Shown here piece by piece: positions 25,269 to 37,786 of a stretch of 64,000 nucleotides of DNA (position 1 is the first letter of the stretch; each line of letters starts with the position of its first letter). This stretch comes from Tipula vernalis (lineage: Eukaryota > Arthropoda > Insecta > Diptera > Tipulidae): positions 44,082,389 through 44,146,388 of the forward strand of contig OY282558.1 in the NCBI GenBank assembly GCA_958295665.1. Reading direction: 5' to 3'. A program made the translations under genes and the position numbers. The notes under the pieces were generated by a model that was given only the letters and a program-made list of their open reading frames with translations, made no database searches and had not been told where the DNA came from.

Positions 25269-27137
25269 ATGGCCGAAAACACAACTACAGAGGCAATAAA
25301 CTATCTAGAGACATATGGGGTCATATTTATCAATGAAAGTGAATTTGATTCATTATTCAGAAAATGGGATTTGCTGTATTTAAAACCGTATTTTGCAAGT
25401 AAGTTTTAGTTGTACAAAACATTCTTATGATTTGGATATTTTTTTTTAAATTATTAACTTTATCATACAGAAGGCGGATTCAATGACATTAACGATTTGA
25501 GAAACATAACAGAACGAAAGTTAGATTTAGTATTTCCTGTAATAAGTGATGCTGCTTATAAAAGCAGAATAAGATCAAAAATAATTGAATGGAGAAAGGA
25601 AAATGTATAGCTAATTTTAATTTTCTAACCTAATTAAATTAATTTCAAGAATGTATTTTTAATGCTCGACAGGGTTACAACGTTAACGTGGAATTACTAA
25701 GTATAACAACAACGACCCAGTCGCTTAATTCCTTTGTGCTTGATTGGATTCAACTACAAACTGAAGCTCCAAAAAACCTAGATACTCCTGTAATTGTCAA
25801 ATCTAATTATTAACATGATCGATAAATTTATAAGTGAGCCTTCTTGTGTATTTGGGGAAAATGTATTTTCATTACAGTTTAAAGCCACAAGAATAGATTT
25901 ATAAATCTATTGATTGAAATAAATGAACTTAACCAAATTTTAGTTACAACTAAAATGTAATTTCATTAATTCAAGAATTTAACCTCATTTCTGAATACAC
26001 AAAAAGGACAGAAGATCCTGAAAATTTATGAAGCATCCAGTCCACCAGAGTTAACCGAGCCAGCCTGAAAGCTCCTAATTGACGGGTTATTAGAATTTTT
26101 TTTATACAAACGATGTACAGTTGAAGCACGAGGATTTTTATAAAATTTCAACCGACATATCAACAACATTTCATAACGAATTGAACGTAAAGTTATAAAC
26201 TTTTAAGCAATTCGTTCAAAAATTCATTATTTTAAAATATTTCAGAATACATATTACAACACAGAAGGGGACATACCAACTGGACGATTGTACAACCGGT
26301 ACCGAAACGAGCTGGCAAAACTGCGTCAAATTGGCTATACAAACCCAGGCAAGAGAAACATCTCAAAGTGTATAGAAGAACCAAACACAATAATTTTAGG
26401 TATATAAGTTACACGTAATATTCATTATCAGACCGATTAATATATCCGCAGAAGTGGATCGAATGTGGTTTGGAAACTTCAAATGTACAAAAATTGGAAA
26501 CAATCGTTTTACGTCAGTTGCAAAGAAATACCTATGGAATTTTTTACAATCCGTCGAAAAAAAAATTGTTTCATATCCGCAAAAAAAATATTGCGTTTGA
26601 TCGATGAACAAACATGTAAATGAAAATATCTGCTTTTCCAATCCGCTTTTAATAGACACCGATGCATCATTAATAGAAGACAAGAACTGGTTGAAAGTTA
26701 TGAGCGAACCATGGGCGACGGTTGAATCGAAGTTTAAAAACACCTATACACTACGTCACATAGAATTTAACCAATTTAACACGAACTGGCTCGAAAATTG
26801 GCCGATTTATAAACATCCAGACTTCTTTAGACTAGTAAGAAACTCATTTTTTCTTATTCAATTCTTATAATTTAACGAATTTTAATTAATTTAGATTGAC
26901 ATTGATTATGAATTGGGACATCAAGGGAAAGAGTTGGCCCTTTACAACCAGTGGGATGATTTTGAAGTCAAGATTTTACAAATTTTTTTGAAGAAATTTA
27001 GAAAGGGGTTGTTGAATTCGATTGAAGCGAAAAAACTGGTTCAGGCAGGAAACTTTAGCGGTAACATAAAATTTTTTTGCAAACCAAACTATTTTTATGA
27101 CAAATTTCTGATCGATAATAAAGTATTTGTCACATGA
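25269..27137 (+). pseudogene. Multi-exon decayed gene of unknown family, SAM-like N-terminus
   Basis: Exons that splice in frame can be traced. Exon 1 is 25269-25398 (MAENTTTEAINYLETYG...), donor GTAAGT. Exon 2 is 25471-25604 (KGGFNDINDLRN...IIEWRKEN). Exon 3 starts at 25673 (GYNVNVELLS...). Exon 4 is 26246-26399, ending before GTATAT. Exon 5 is 26452-26834, with one in-frame TGA at 26598. Exon 6 is 26895-27137 (IDIDYELGHQGKEL...). The exon 4/5 (phase 1) and 5/6 (phase 0) junctions restore frame exactly. The exon 3/4 link is not settled. Exons 1-2 look like a SAM-type helical bundle. WPIYKHPDFFRLIDIDYE recalls a motif I associate with insect transposon-linked proteins, but I cannot name the family. 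It lies just upstream of a CACTA-like transposase in the same orientation and could be a second gene of that element. Confidence 0.55.
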
Positions 27138-27491
27138 ATATTTATCGATAATCTTTCATTTATTTGTAATTTGATACAAAATAACTTCTGTAGTTTCTAT
27201 ATTTTTATGAAATGTCTTTAATTTGCGTGTATTTTAATTATACAAAAGTTGTAGTTTGTCGTTGTCGCTCTTGTTCTATTTATATCTTTAGCGATAAAGT
27301 TTACCGCCCAAATTTTGCTTCGACTATAGAAATAATACTAACAAACTTATTTTTGTTTCAGATTTCTAGTCTATAACGATATTAAAAATTTTACATAATT
27401 TTTTAAAACCTATTGGTCGGTACGTTCGAAAGGGGGATAAAAAATTTGGAAAATCTCTACACAAGATGCCATTGACGCGTTTTTTATTGAA

Positions 27492-29774
27492 TTGGCTTCA
27501 ATAAATGATTTACAGTATCATATAATAAAAAAAAGGAACGCTTATAAGGAATACAACTTGACTCTTCAACCTATTATAAGAAGTCCAAATTCGAAAGAAA
27601 TAATACTAAGTGATAACAAAACGTTCACCAAAACTCAACAAAATATTGATATTGAGTTATTTAAACAAAAGATTGAAAAAGCTTCACTTTCTTTTATCAG
27701 TAAAATTGCTAGTTTTAATAACGTCACTAATAAATTAGTCAACACTTTAATTTCCGATGTAACTGATTTAATATTACGACCAATTTTAGAAGAAATCGAG
27801 ATTGTAATCACCACTGCCATGGGAGAAAATATGTCAAATACTGTAATATCGATGTTTGATCTTAGCAAAAAGCCTTTTAAAAATTACAATACAGAATACA
27901 AACTTCTCAAACACATGACAACTATTAGTTTATATAAACCAGTTAAGAAGGTACAAATAAATATAGCGACAAGTGAAACAATGTACAAAGGTGTAGCAAA
28001 GTTAGATGTTAAAAAAACAGAAGGGACGTTAATGCCAATTTAATTTCAAATACAGAAATTTTTTAGTTTACCTAATATTTTAGAAGAAACACTTCAAAAA
28101 AAAAATTTAATGGCAGATACAACAAAGATTACCAATTTTGTTCAAGCTAAAGTATGGAAATAGAAATCGTTACTATTTCCACAGAAAATCATAATTCCTT
28201 ATTTTCTTTATTATGATGACTTCGAACCAGGGAATGCTTTGGGAAGCCATTCTGGAAAACAGTCTTTAGCAGCATTTTATTATAGCTTTCCTGTATTGCC
28301 TAAACAGATTTCCTCACTTTCAAGCATTTTTCCTGCTATGTTTTGTAAATCTCATGATTTAAAAACTTTTGGTTTTAACACCTGTATAAAAGATCTGATT
28401 AGTGTGCCAAAAAAAAAAATTGAATCTGAAGGAATTGATCTAATTCTAAAGAGGCAAAAATTAAAGGTTTATTTTGTATTAGGATTAGTAGTTGGGGATA
28501 ATTTAGCATTAAACTCGTAATTAGGATTTAGTCAATCTTTCTCTCACAATTATTTTTGCCGATTTTGTAAAATTAATAAAGCCGATTTATCATCAATACA
28601 TTGTGAAAATTCATTTCTGTTAAGAACAAAACATAATTATGACATTGATATTGAGGCAAACGACTACAAAGCTTCGGGCGTAAGAAATTCATGTATATTA
28701 AATGAAATTTCCAGCTTTCACGTTACTGACAATTTTTCGTCTGACATTTTGCACGTTGTGTTTTTAGGCATTATTAAATATGGCATTATTAATTCATTAA
28801 CTTACTTTATTAATGATAAAAAATATTTTTCTTTGGAAATACTTAATTCAAGAATTCAATTTTTTGATTACGGCGAAATTGAAATTGGCAATAGAGTTCC
28901 TCTTTTAAAGCCTGATCATATTCGTAATAAGAATTTACATCTTTCCGGTAGAGAGTGCCTAACACTCTTAAATTATTTTTTGTTTTTGTTAGGGACCTTA
29001 TTCCGAATAATGATAAACTATTGAAGTATATGGTATGTTAATTTTAGAAGAAACTGTGGAGCTTTTATTATCAGACTCATTTACTAACGTTTCGATAAAC
29101 TCACTGAAAGAGCAAATTTCGTACCATAACCAATTTTATGTTAAAGTTTTTGGACCTTCTCTTAAACCAAAACATCACCTTTTACTTCATTACGCTAATA
29201 TAATACGTGAATCTGGCCCTATTAAACATTTGTGGTGTATAAGGTTTGAGTCTAAGCACCGAGAGTTAAAAAATTATATCAATGTTACTTCTTCTAAAAA
29301 AAATTTGTCATTTTTAGTGGGGGAAAAAAAACATTATTCAAATTAGCTTACAAAATTTTACAAAATTCTCAATTTGATTCAGACATAATTAATTCTAAGT
29401 TGGAAAAGGGTAATAACTGTGATTACAAAACGTATATAAACACTTTAAATATCCCAATAGACCCACAAGAAAACGTTAAGCATGTGATATTAATCAATTA
29501 TAAAGGAACGTTATTTAAGAAAGGTTACTTTACTCAAGATAATTTAACAAATTATATTTTTAAAATTATTTGTATTCTAATTCAAAAAGAAAATGTTTAT
29601 TTTATAGTTCAAGAAATGAAAATAAAAGATTTTGATTCCATTTTTAGAGCTTATGTTATAGGAGAAGAAGTGCTAAAATTTAACTGGTTTTTATTGAATA
29701 CAAAATGTTTTAAACCAGCTATATTATATAAGACCAATAATTTTCAATTATGTTTTAAAATACCTTTCATATAA
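27492..29774 (+). pseudogene. CACTA/EnSpm-like transposase remnant
   Basis: In order, 27492-28043 gives an N-terminal region with DLSKKPFKNYNTEYKLLKH. Near 28200-28520, YYDDFEPGNALGSHSGKQSL, followed by FYYSFPVLP, matches the D-D-x-E-x-x-N-P-L-G-S-H catalytic block of animal EnSpm transposases. Near 28740, DILHVVFLGIIKYGI corresponds to the D-x-x-H-D-x-x-E-G motif. Near 29150, LKPKHHLLLHYANIIRESGP and LWCIRFESKHRELK match the DUF4218-like C-terminal block. The last part at 29400-29774 fits the variable tail. Several frame breaks (for example near 28043, 28518, 29023 and 29343) make it non-functional. Terminal CACTA repeats were not located. Family assignment is from motif recognition. Confidence 0.7.
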
Positions 29775-30785
29775 TATTTAACTATGTAAGTTAAAGATGT
29801 TGAAATGTTTCACAATAACTATAGAACATTATTAAACAAGAATAATAGAAAATATGAATTATTTATATAGTTTTATATTATAATAAATTTTAATTTTTAA
29901 TTAGGTTTAAGATGATTTGAAGTTTTATCAAAAATATATTTATCTAATAAACAAGTGTAAAATACAAATTAACCTCTTTAAATTTTGTATTATTTATTTT
30001 AACTATTTCAAAAGAATCGCGGCCTATTCCCAAGAAACCCACCCTAAAATTTAATATTTGTATGCTAACTGAAGAAACATATTTCAACCTACCAATTTAA
30101 CCTATTCTAAGATTGAGATTTTCAAAGCTACACGTAAGGAATTATGACATTAACCCAATAGTAAATTCGATTGGTTTTATGCCATTTTCTTATAATCTAA
30201 CAATCATATATAATAAAATTAAGAGAAATATTCTAGACCGAAGAAATCTTTTTAATTCAAGTTCTAAAGTTAAGGAAAATTACGAACTAAAACAACCAAA
30301 TGATATTTAAAACAAGAAACTTAAGTTATTCATTTTATTGATTTCTCCTAGATTTAAATAATTTCTGTCATGCTAAATTCTACACTTTAGTGTTCTTGCC
30401 CTTAATTTAATCGGCACATATGGTGCTTAATTTTATCTTTGTTTTCTTTAATTAAGTTCAACAAATTAATAGTTAAAAAACAAGGCATAATTTTCTTGAT
30501 TTACATAAAAAATTTCTTAAGTTTAGTGATATTTTGTTTCCGTGTATAATTCATTAAAACTACAACGATTAGATTGCCGACGAAATGTTGCATTTGTTAT
30601 CTTTGTTCACGATGTTCCGACTTCCCGAATAGATTGTGACAAATGACTTGCTCGTTTCAATATCTACGCTCCCGCATACGCTGTTTGCGCGGCCGTCGTT
30701 TACTACATATTGATCCTGTCACTACGAATTTTGCACTTTCGCAACCAGTCTTGAGAATGTCGCGGATTTTCAATTCAGTTTACGA
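29775..30785. other. AT-rich, no clear gene
   Basis: I see nothing recognisable until the BEL/Pao integrase motifs begin. 30590-30785 may be eroded upstream integrase or RNase H sequence of the same element. Confidence 0.3.
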
Positions 30786-31124
30786 TATTTTCGTATGTTG
30801 ATTCATGTGTCTCACTATAAGAAAGTAGTTCATTTGGAGGTAGTCATGAATCTTTCGACTAACACATTTATTGTTTGTCTTCGCCGGTTTATCGCCAGTC
30901 GCGGAATATGTTCACAAATCTATTCAGATAACGCGACCAACTTCATCGGAATGCGATAGGAACATTTTGAGCTAAGAGAACTATTTCTCTCAAGCATTTT
31001 AAGCTGAAACAACTCATTACTGCACAGAACAGAATATCAAATGGCTTACCATTTCGCCTCGGTCTTCTCACTTTGGAAGGTTGTGCGAGTCAGCGATAAA
31101 AAGTGGAAAATATCATATAAAATG
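30786..31124 (+). pseudogene. BEL/Pao retrotransposon integrase remnant
   Basis: One frame gives KKVVHLEVVMNLSTNTFI, CLRRFIASRGICSQIYSDNA, TNFIGM, a stop, then after a frame change WLTISPRSSHFGRLCESAIK. These match the BEL/Pao integrase words K-A-V-H-L-E, L-R-R-F-I-A-R-R-G, Y-S-D-N-x-T-N-F and P-x-x-P-H-F-G-G-L-W-E. The second catalytic Asp (SDNA) is present. It is in the same orientation as the gag remnant at 23440 and could be the other end of the same element. Confidence 0.8.
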
Positions 31125-34100
31125 AGTAATAGAAAAAACATTATCATTGTCGCATTATCTCTCGGTCATTATTTACCCTTAACGTCGCTAATGGAACCTT
31201 CGCTAGTCGATTTAAAGACTGTATTTTATCGCCAAACTGTGTTCAGACGTAGTTTCCTTGTTTACTAATAGCAATTTGGTGTTAGTGTTAGTGAAAAGGA
31301 AATGGCGTGAGATAAAATTAAAATCAAAAACGAAGTTGATGAATGATGAATCGATTATACTAACTAGCTTTTCTTTAAGAACCTATATTGGAACATAAAA
31401 GTAGTGTTATACCTTATAGATATGTAGAAAAATTAAACCTTAATTACTAAATAACTGAATAATCTAATATAATTATGTATGTTAGCATGAATATTTTACA
31501 CAAAGAATTTAGCATGCGAGAACAATATAGAAAGAGGAAAATATTTCTCAAAAGGTTGTCATAGAGATGATTTTTATGTCACAAAAAATAATGATATTTG
31601 CTCTAAATATTCCGCACCAGGTTTCCAGGGAAATTAAATTCTCTCGTATTCATTCCCGTTTCGCGATTCTATTTGTTGAGGGATTGTCAATCCTCGCCTT
31701 TCCATATCTATCTAATTTTTTTTATTCTATATTTTTATGTTTTTCAAAAATACATATCCTAATATAATTAAATTTATATCCTTTTGCTTTTTCAACCATT
31801 TTATAATTCAAAATGACAGAAACACAAAATTTAATATTATATTTGTGAATTTTTTTGTATACGGCAGGAGCTACACGGTAAAATAAGGCTTCAATGCGTT
31901 TTTCATGTAATCGTTTGATCTCGGAGAAAAAAATGTTTTATTTGATTTAATTAAATCGATTTTTTGAAGTGGAATTTATTGTTTTATGCTTTATCGCTAA
32001 TAATTAAATATTAAAATTTCTATAATCAATTAAAAATATTCGTTAAAATTCCACCTTATTAAAATTTTATCGTATGCCCGCATCTCAACACATACCTAGA
32101 CACACACGGGTGTTAGCCCAAAATAAATCGTATATATAGCTTGAAGGAATTATTACATATATACGTACCTATACGTTAAGTGTACGCATTCAAGTCTTGA
32201 AAATTAGATTAAAACTAATCGAAATTATTTATAAAAAAAAAAAACTTTAAAAATACCTTCGAGGCTTATTATGTACGCATATAGCGCCCCCTAATTTTAC
32301 AAAATCCTTTCTAATTTACGTTTTATGATTTTATTTAAATTACATTTTAAATTTAGAATAATATTTAGTCGAAACAAATGTTCCACATCGCGTCGAGTTG
32401 TATCGTACCAAATATCGTGATTAAAATTTAATAATTTTAGATGTTCATACATATGTGTTTATGGAGAAAATTATATACTTATGTACATAATAACCGGGCA
32501 ACCCCTAAAATAAAGGATTGGTTAAACTAAACATTATGTTAATGTAATTAACCTTTTAAAAATTTCTTTATGTGTAGACAAGCAGATATACCATACGCAT
32601 CCATTTTTTTCCACCATAATATATACAATAAATGTAAACAATTTAAACCAACCGCCTCCCCTCTCTCCATTTAAACCAAAAATATGCGGTTAAAAAATTA
32701 AATAAATAATATTTAATAATAAAATAATAATTATATTAATAATGAAGGGATTTTCCGGCACAGTGCACATCATCATCAGCAACAATATTCATCCCATCGT
32801 ATAACTATGTATGTACATATATTATGGTTTCTATGTACATAGGGATTTTTTTTTTTTTTTTTGGTTTGCTGTTAGCGAGGTATTATTATATGTATGCATA
32901 CATGGGGTTTTTGTTAAAATTTATTGAATTGTAAATTCTATCGGCACATACAACACGGAATGTATAGTAAATATGAACGTACTTATATGTATGTGTAGGA
33001 AAAACCAGCAACAATTTTCAATATTTTCATGCATAATAAAATAATCTGGTGATGGAAAATTTTTAATTTATACTGTAATACTCTTTAGCGAGTTTGAATT
33101 TTATTTTATTGTGTGTTTTTTGATTGAATATTTAATTTTTGTTTCCTATAAAAATTAATATAAACATACATATGGTGATAAAAGTCCTGACGGATGAAAT
33201 TTATCCAGCTAGTTTAAAGTCGTGAAATTCATTAGCTTCGAAACAAACATTAATACTCATATAAGGTATAAGAAAGCTTTAAGCAAATACGTTTTAAGCA
33301 TTCTCAAGGAAGTTCAACTTGTAAATCGAGAGGCAGTTCATAATAAAACTAGCAATCAATCTACACATATATTATATAACTTGGAATTTTTGAAGATTTA
33401 TTAGTACGTATAAATAGATGAGAGATCCTTCAAACGGAATCCAATTGAATTAAAAAATTAAAACAAAAAAACCCATGTGAATTACATTAATCACACTAAC
33501 ATCTTGAAGACGCGCATTTATACCCATACAGTCTTTAAATATACTACATACTATATATGCATCGCGATCAAGCTAATTGAATTAATCAGGCTGTTTATTT
33601 TTTTTACTTATACGACTAATATGTACACGATCATTCCAGAGAATGAATATTTTTCTCAAGTGGTTTTCAACAAATATAATTATTCACTAAACCGGTAAAC
33701 AAATATTATAAATATTTAAAACTACCGTGTATATAAATACATACAAATAGAGGTATCCCACTCATTTGTAGGTAGGCCACACATAAAGTTTGTGTATTTT
33801 AGATTTTGTAATCCATTATTTTAGATATGTACTTATATAATTCTCGACCAATCACTTAAAGAAATCGTCTCTATATACAGCATATTTATGATATTTGATT
33901 AATTTTGAAGACGACTCTGTGCGTGTATAGATATTTATTTTGGAAAACCTGGAATAGATATACACAGGCAACATCATCCATGCTTTCATTGACCCTCAAA
34001 AAAAAAAACGTAAATAAATATTAAAATTTATAACAAGAAGAAAAATAAAAGTAAAAACCACTTGAGAGATGCGAGACCAACATGAATGACAATGCATTTT

Positions 34101-34671
34101 GTGTTCAGTTAACTTGAAGAAGGAAATAAAGATTAAGAACCTATATAACATTCTTATTCTATAAAATTCAAGTATGTACTTTTTAGTTTTTGAATTATTG
34201 AAAACAGTAGCACTCTATTACCTTTACTATATATGCTAGTTAAGTTTACTTAGGTTGCATGAAGTTGTTATATAAGTGTAAGGGGTCTCTTTCTCTCAAT
34301 ATGATATTTTAATTATTATGCAAAAAATATCACATGGAACACCCAGAATAGTGTTGATTTTTATTAAATCTAAAATTTGCCCGACGGATTAATTTTACTG
34401 CCAACGTAGACGGGAGGCTTCTTTTGTGTAATATTTGTTTGCTTGTCTTGTGGTTGACAGAAGAAGGAGTTTAGACCAAAATAATTCATAAATAATACAC
34501 ATAAAAATAAATGCTGAATTGCTGATCACCTTTTTCTAGTGGCGATAGTGGCGCCTCTTGCGGCACTTTAAAGGCGAATATGGCTTTTATATGTATTTTT
34601 TATGTTGGTTTTATATCTGTCTTTCAAGAGAACCCAAAGGCTTGTAGAGGAAATTTGTGTTGGGTTTGATA
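31125..34671. other. Intronic DNA, no recognised gene or repeat
   Basis: AT-rich sequence with a poly-T run near 32847 and microsatellite-like TATGTA words. No ORF of note. Regulatory sites for gsc could be here but cannot be told from background. Confidence 0.3.
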
Positions 34672-35792
34672 CTGTTAAAGTTAGCCGAAAGTTGCCAGCC
34701 GAAAGTGAAAAGTCGATAATGCAAATTGTGTTAGTCCAGTCGAAAGTAAAAAAAAATAAATGGTAATGCAGATTGTCTAATCCCAGCCGAACAGCCGAAA
34801 GTTAAAAGTCGATAATGCAGATTATGATATAACATTCAAACCGAAAATAAAAAATTTTATAGTTATCAGCCGAAAATAAATAGGATACATAGAAATCTAT
34901 AAATATAAATTTTTGTAAATAAATTTACGTGTAAAACTTTGCTTCGTAGAAAATTTCGGAAAATCAGAAGAATATACAAAATTGGAATAAAATCAGCCTC
35001 TAGAGTATATATCTAAAGCTGAATCGTTTTTATGTAATTTGTCAATAGCTGTGGAATTAATAAATTCTGTTCAAGTTTCCCGTGGGAAACCTCGGAAAAT
35101 TCGATTTTCCAAAAATTATTAGAAAATTTGTTTAAAATCAGCCTCTAGAGTGTTATGTCTGGAGATGGATTCAATTCATGTGATTACTCAATAGCTATCG
35201 CACTAAAAGAATTCAGTTCAAGTTTCCCGTGGGAAATCTCGGAAAATTCAAAAAAGTTTCCAGCCGAAAGTAAGAAATGGATGAATAAAATCAGCTTCTA
35301 GAGTGTTATGTCTGGAAATGGATTGGATTGATGTGACTTGTTAATAGCTATAGCAGGAAAAAATTCAGTCCAAGTTTCCCGTGGGAAATCTCGAAGAATT
35401 CGTTTTTCCGATTTCGGAAAATTTTCTAATAATTTTTGGAAAATCGAATTTTCCGAGATTTCCCACGGGAAATTTGAACTGAATTCTTTCCTGCGATAGC
35501 TATTGAGTAATCACATCAATTGAATCCATCCATCTCCAGACATAACACTCTAGAGGCTGATTTTATACAAATTTTCTAATAATTTTTGGAAAATCGAATT
35601 TTTCGAGATTTCCCACGGGAAACTTAAACTCAATTTTTTTCCTGCGATAGCTATTGACAAGTCACATCAATCCAATCTATCTCTAGACATAACACTCTAG
35701 AGGCTGATTTATTTTCGGCTGGAATGTCAATAACATAATCTGCATTATCGACTTTTCACTTTCGGCTGGAAACTTTCGGCTAACTTTAACAG
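34672..35792. mobile_element. Foldback element with sub-terminal repeats, 1.1 kb
   Basis: The outer ends are inverted: CTGTTAAAGTTAGCCGAAAG at 34672 and its complement ending CTTTAACAG near 35792. Inside, words such as AGCCGAAAGTGAAAAGTCGA, CAGCCTCTAGAGTGTTATG and AAGTTTCCCGTGGGAAA recur, about three times on the left arm and, inverted, about twice on the right arm, around a centre near 35410-35440. No protein is encoded. The flanks share GGTTTG, which may be a partial target duplication. Confidence 0.7.
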
Positions 35793-35879
35793 GGTTTGGG
35801 TTTGTAGGCATGCAACTGAAATACACTTACATTTGTAAGTTAACACGCGTAATAATTAGGTTTCCCACAAAAATACAAC

Positions 35880-36104
35880 GTGATCATATTTGTCACGTTG
35901 CATTAGCAATGACAACAAGTTACACGCGCATCCGGCATAATGCTGAGTGAAATTCTTGACGACATGGTTTCATATTCTACATATTTTTAATTAAGCAATT
36001 GTAATTAGAAAATAAGAAAATAATCAGTTGTAATTTCGATGTTAAACAAATAAGTTAAAAATAAAACTTATTTTTTTTTACCAAAAACCAATAAAGAATT
36101 TAAC
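35880..36104 (+). repeat. LTR of the gypsy-type element, inverted relative to its partner
   Basis: This 225-bp stretch matches the minus-strand sequence of 39446-39675 almost base for base (for example TGCATTAGCAATGACAACAA and GTTAAACAAATAAGTTAAAA). Here it reads on the plus strand and ends TTTAAC at 36104. It joins pol sequence directly. Unlike a normal 3' LTR it faces the opposite way from the 5' LTR. Confidence 0.85.
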
Positions 36105-37786
36105 TGGCGTTTCGACTGTGGGGACCAGATCATGCGGAGAACTTTTGTCGCTATGTTGTGTGACTGACATTACGTTTATTCCGGAAGTGATTGGTATTCT
36201 CGATAGGGCATCCGTCTATTTGTTTTTCCCGGTTGATATTTTAACTTATAATTGTACTCTTCCAGGATAGCTTTCCAATGTTTCATCTTGGAGTTGTTAT
36301 TTTTATTGCTTAGGGCATATGTCAATGGTTGGTGGTCTGTAAAGATATTCACTTTCTTTGATCCGTAAAGGAAATTTCTCAAAGATGTTAACGCGCAAAT
36401 TATGGCGAGCATTTCCTTTTCATTAGCCGCATAATTTTCTTCCGTTTTATCTAAGGTTCTTGAGAGAAACGTGATTGGCCTTCCCTCCTGAGATAAAACT
36501 GCACCTAGTGCAAAGTTGGAGGCATCTGTAGTCAATTCAAATTCTTTTTGGAAATTTGGGAATGATAACAGAACTTCGTTGGAGACGAGTGAGGTTTTTA
36601 TTTTGTTAAAGGCAGGTTCTTCTTCGGTGTTAAGCTTTACCATTTTGAGAGGGTTTTGGACACATGTCCGTCTTCTCCTCTTAAGAGTGAAGTCAGGGGC
36701 TTCGCAAGTTTTGCGTAGTCCCGGATGAAACGACGATAAAATCCGGCTAATCCCAAGAAGGATCTGAGTTCCTTCACGGTCTTGGGTACGGGAAATTCTG
36801 TTATGGCTTTTACCTTCTTCTGATTCGCTTTTATCCCATCTTTAGAGTTGACAAATCGTATAAATTCTACCTCATCCTGTAGAAATTCACATTTGTCGAG
36901 TCGAATCTTCATATTGGCGTTTTCTAACACTTTAAAAATTATCGTCATGTTCTTGAAGTGTTCTTCTTCTGTTTTACCAAATATGATTATGTCGTCGATA
37001 TAAACGTAACAACGTTTCCCAATGTGGTCACGAAGGATATCATCGAAGGTGCGTTGAAATATCAAGGGGGCATTTTTAAGGCCAAATGGGAGGCGGGTAA
37101 ACTCGTATTCCATGGATAACCGAAAAAGCTGTTTTTTCAATGTCCGATTCTTTTAAAGGAATCTGGTGAAAGCCGCTCTTTAGATCTATTATGGTGAAAA
37201 ATCTGTTTTCCTCTAAGTTTGCCAAAATGTCGTTGATCTCAGGTATTGGATACCTGTCTGAGATAGTAACCGAATTTAATTTTCGGTAGTCGATCACCAT
37301 TCTGTATTTCTTTCTTTTCGGTACTATCCACACCGGGGAGTAAGACGGAGATTTGGATGGTCTAATTATACCACCTTCCAATAGTTGTTTAATTTGCTTC
37401 TCCACTTCGTCTTTCAAACACATGGGATATGGATAAGGGCGGCTGTACATGGGATCGGTGTTGATTGCACGAATTTCTCCTCTCACATTTGTTGTGAAAG
37501 CCAATTTCTTTTCGGGATCGGAAAAAAGGTGTGGACATGTTCTTATTATTCGTTCCAGTCTTTGTTTTTGTTCTGCATTTAGGTGTGAGTCTCTAATATT
37601 TATATTATTCACAGAGTCAGAAAGGTGTTGTTTGATATATATTTTCGTGTCTGGGTTAATGATCATAAATCCCTTGTCGGTGTATATTGTGGCACCGAGC
37701 TGCTTCAGGGAAATTGAGTCCTTTGAATATTCATATTTCCATGGCTGTGCTGAACACGATATTGTACATTCTCGAGTTTTAGGCAC
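36105..37786 (-). pseudogene. Ty3/gypsy pol remnant: reverse transcriptase and RNase H
   Basis: On the minus strand, the RT fingers (KKYRMVIDYRKLN), FFTIIDLKSGFHQIPL, and after a frame change near 37100 FTRLPFGLKNAPLIFQRT and the catalytic YVYIDDIIIFG can be read. After another frame change near 36640, the RNase H follows with ELTTDASNFALGAVLSQ and IFTDHQPLTYALS. A further shift near 36205 leads to DALSRIP, and the frame then runs to the junction with the inverted LTR at 36104. The protease upstream and the whole integrase downstream are missing. Motifs and the PBS fit a gypsy/17.6-type element. It is inactive. Confidence 0.9.

Noticed and set aside
36105..36125. Second primer-binding site after the left LTR (TGGCGTTTCGACTG)
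   Set aside because: The same bases are the end of the minus-strand pol frame. The TGGCG match to a primer site is probably microhomology at the joint rather than a working site.
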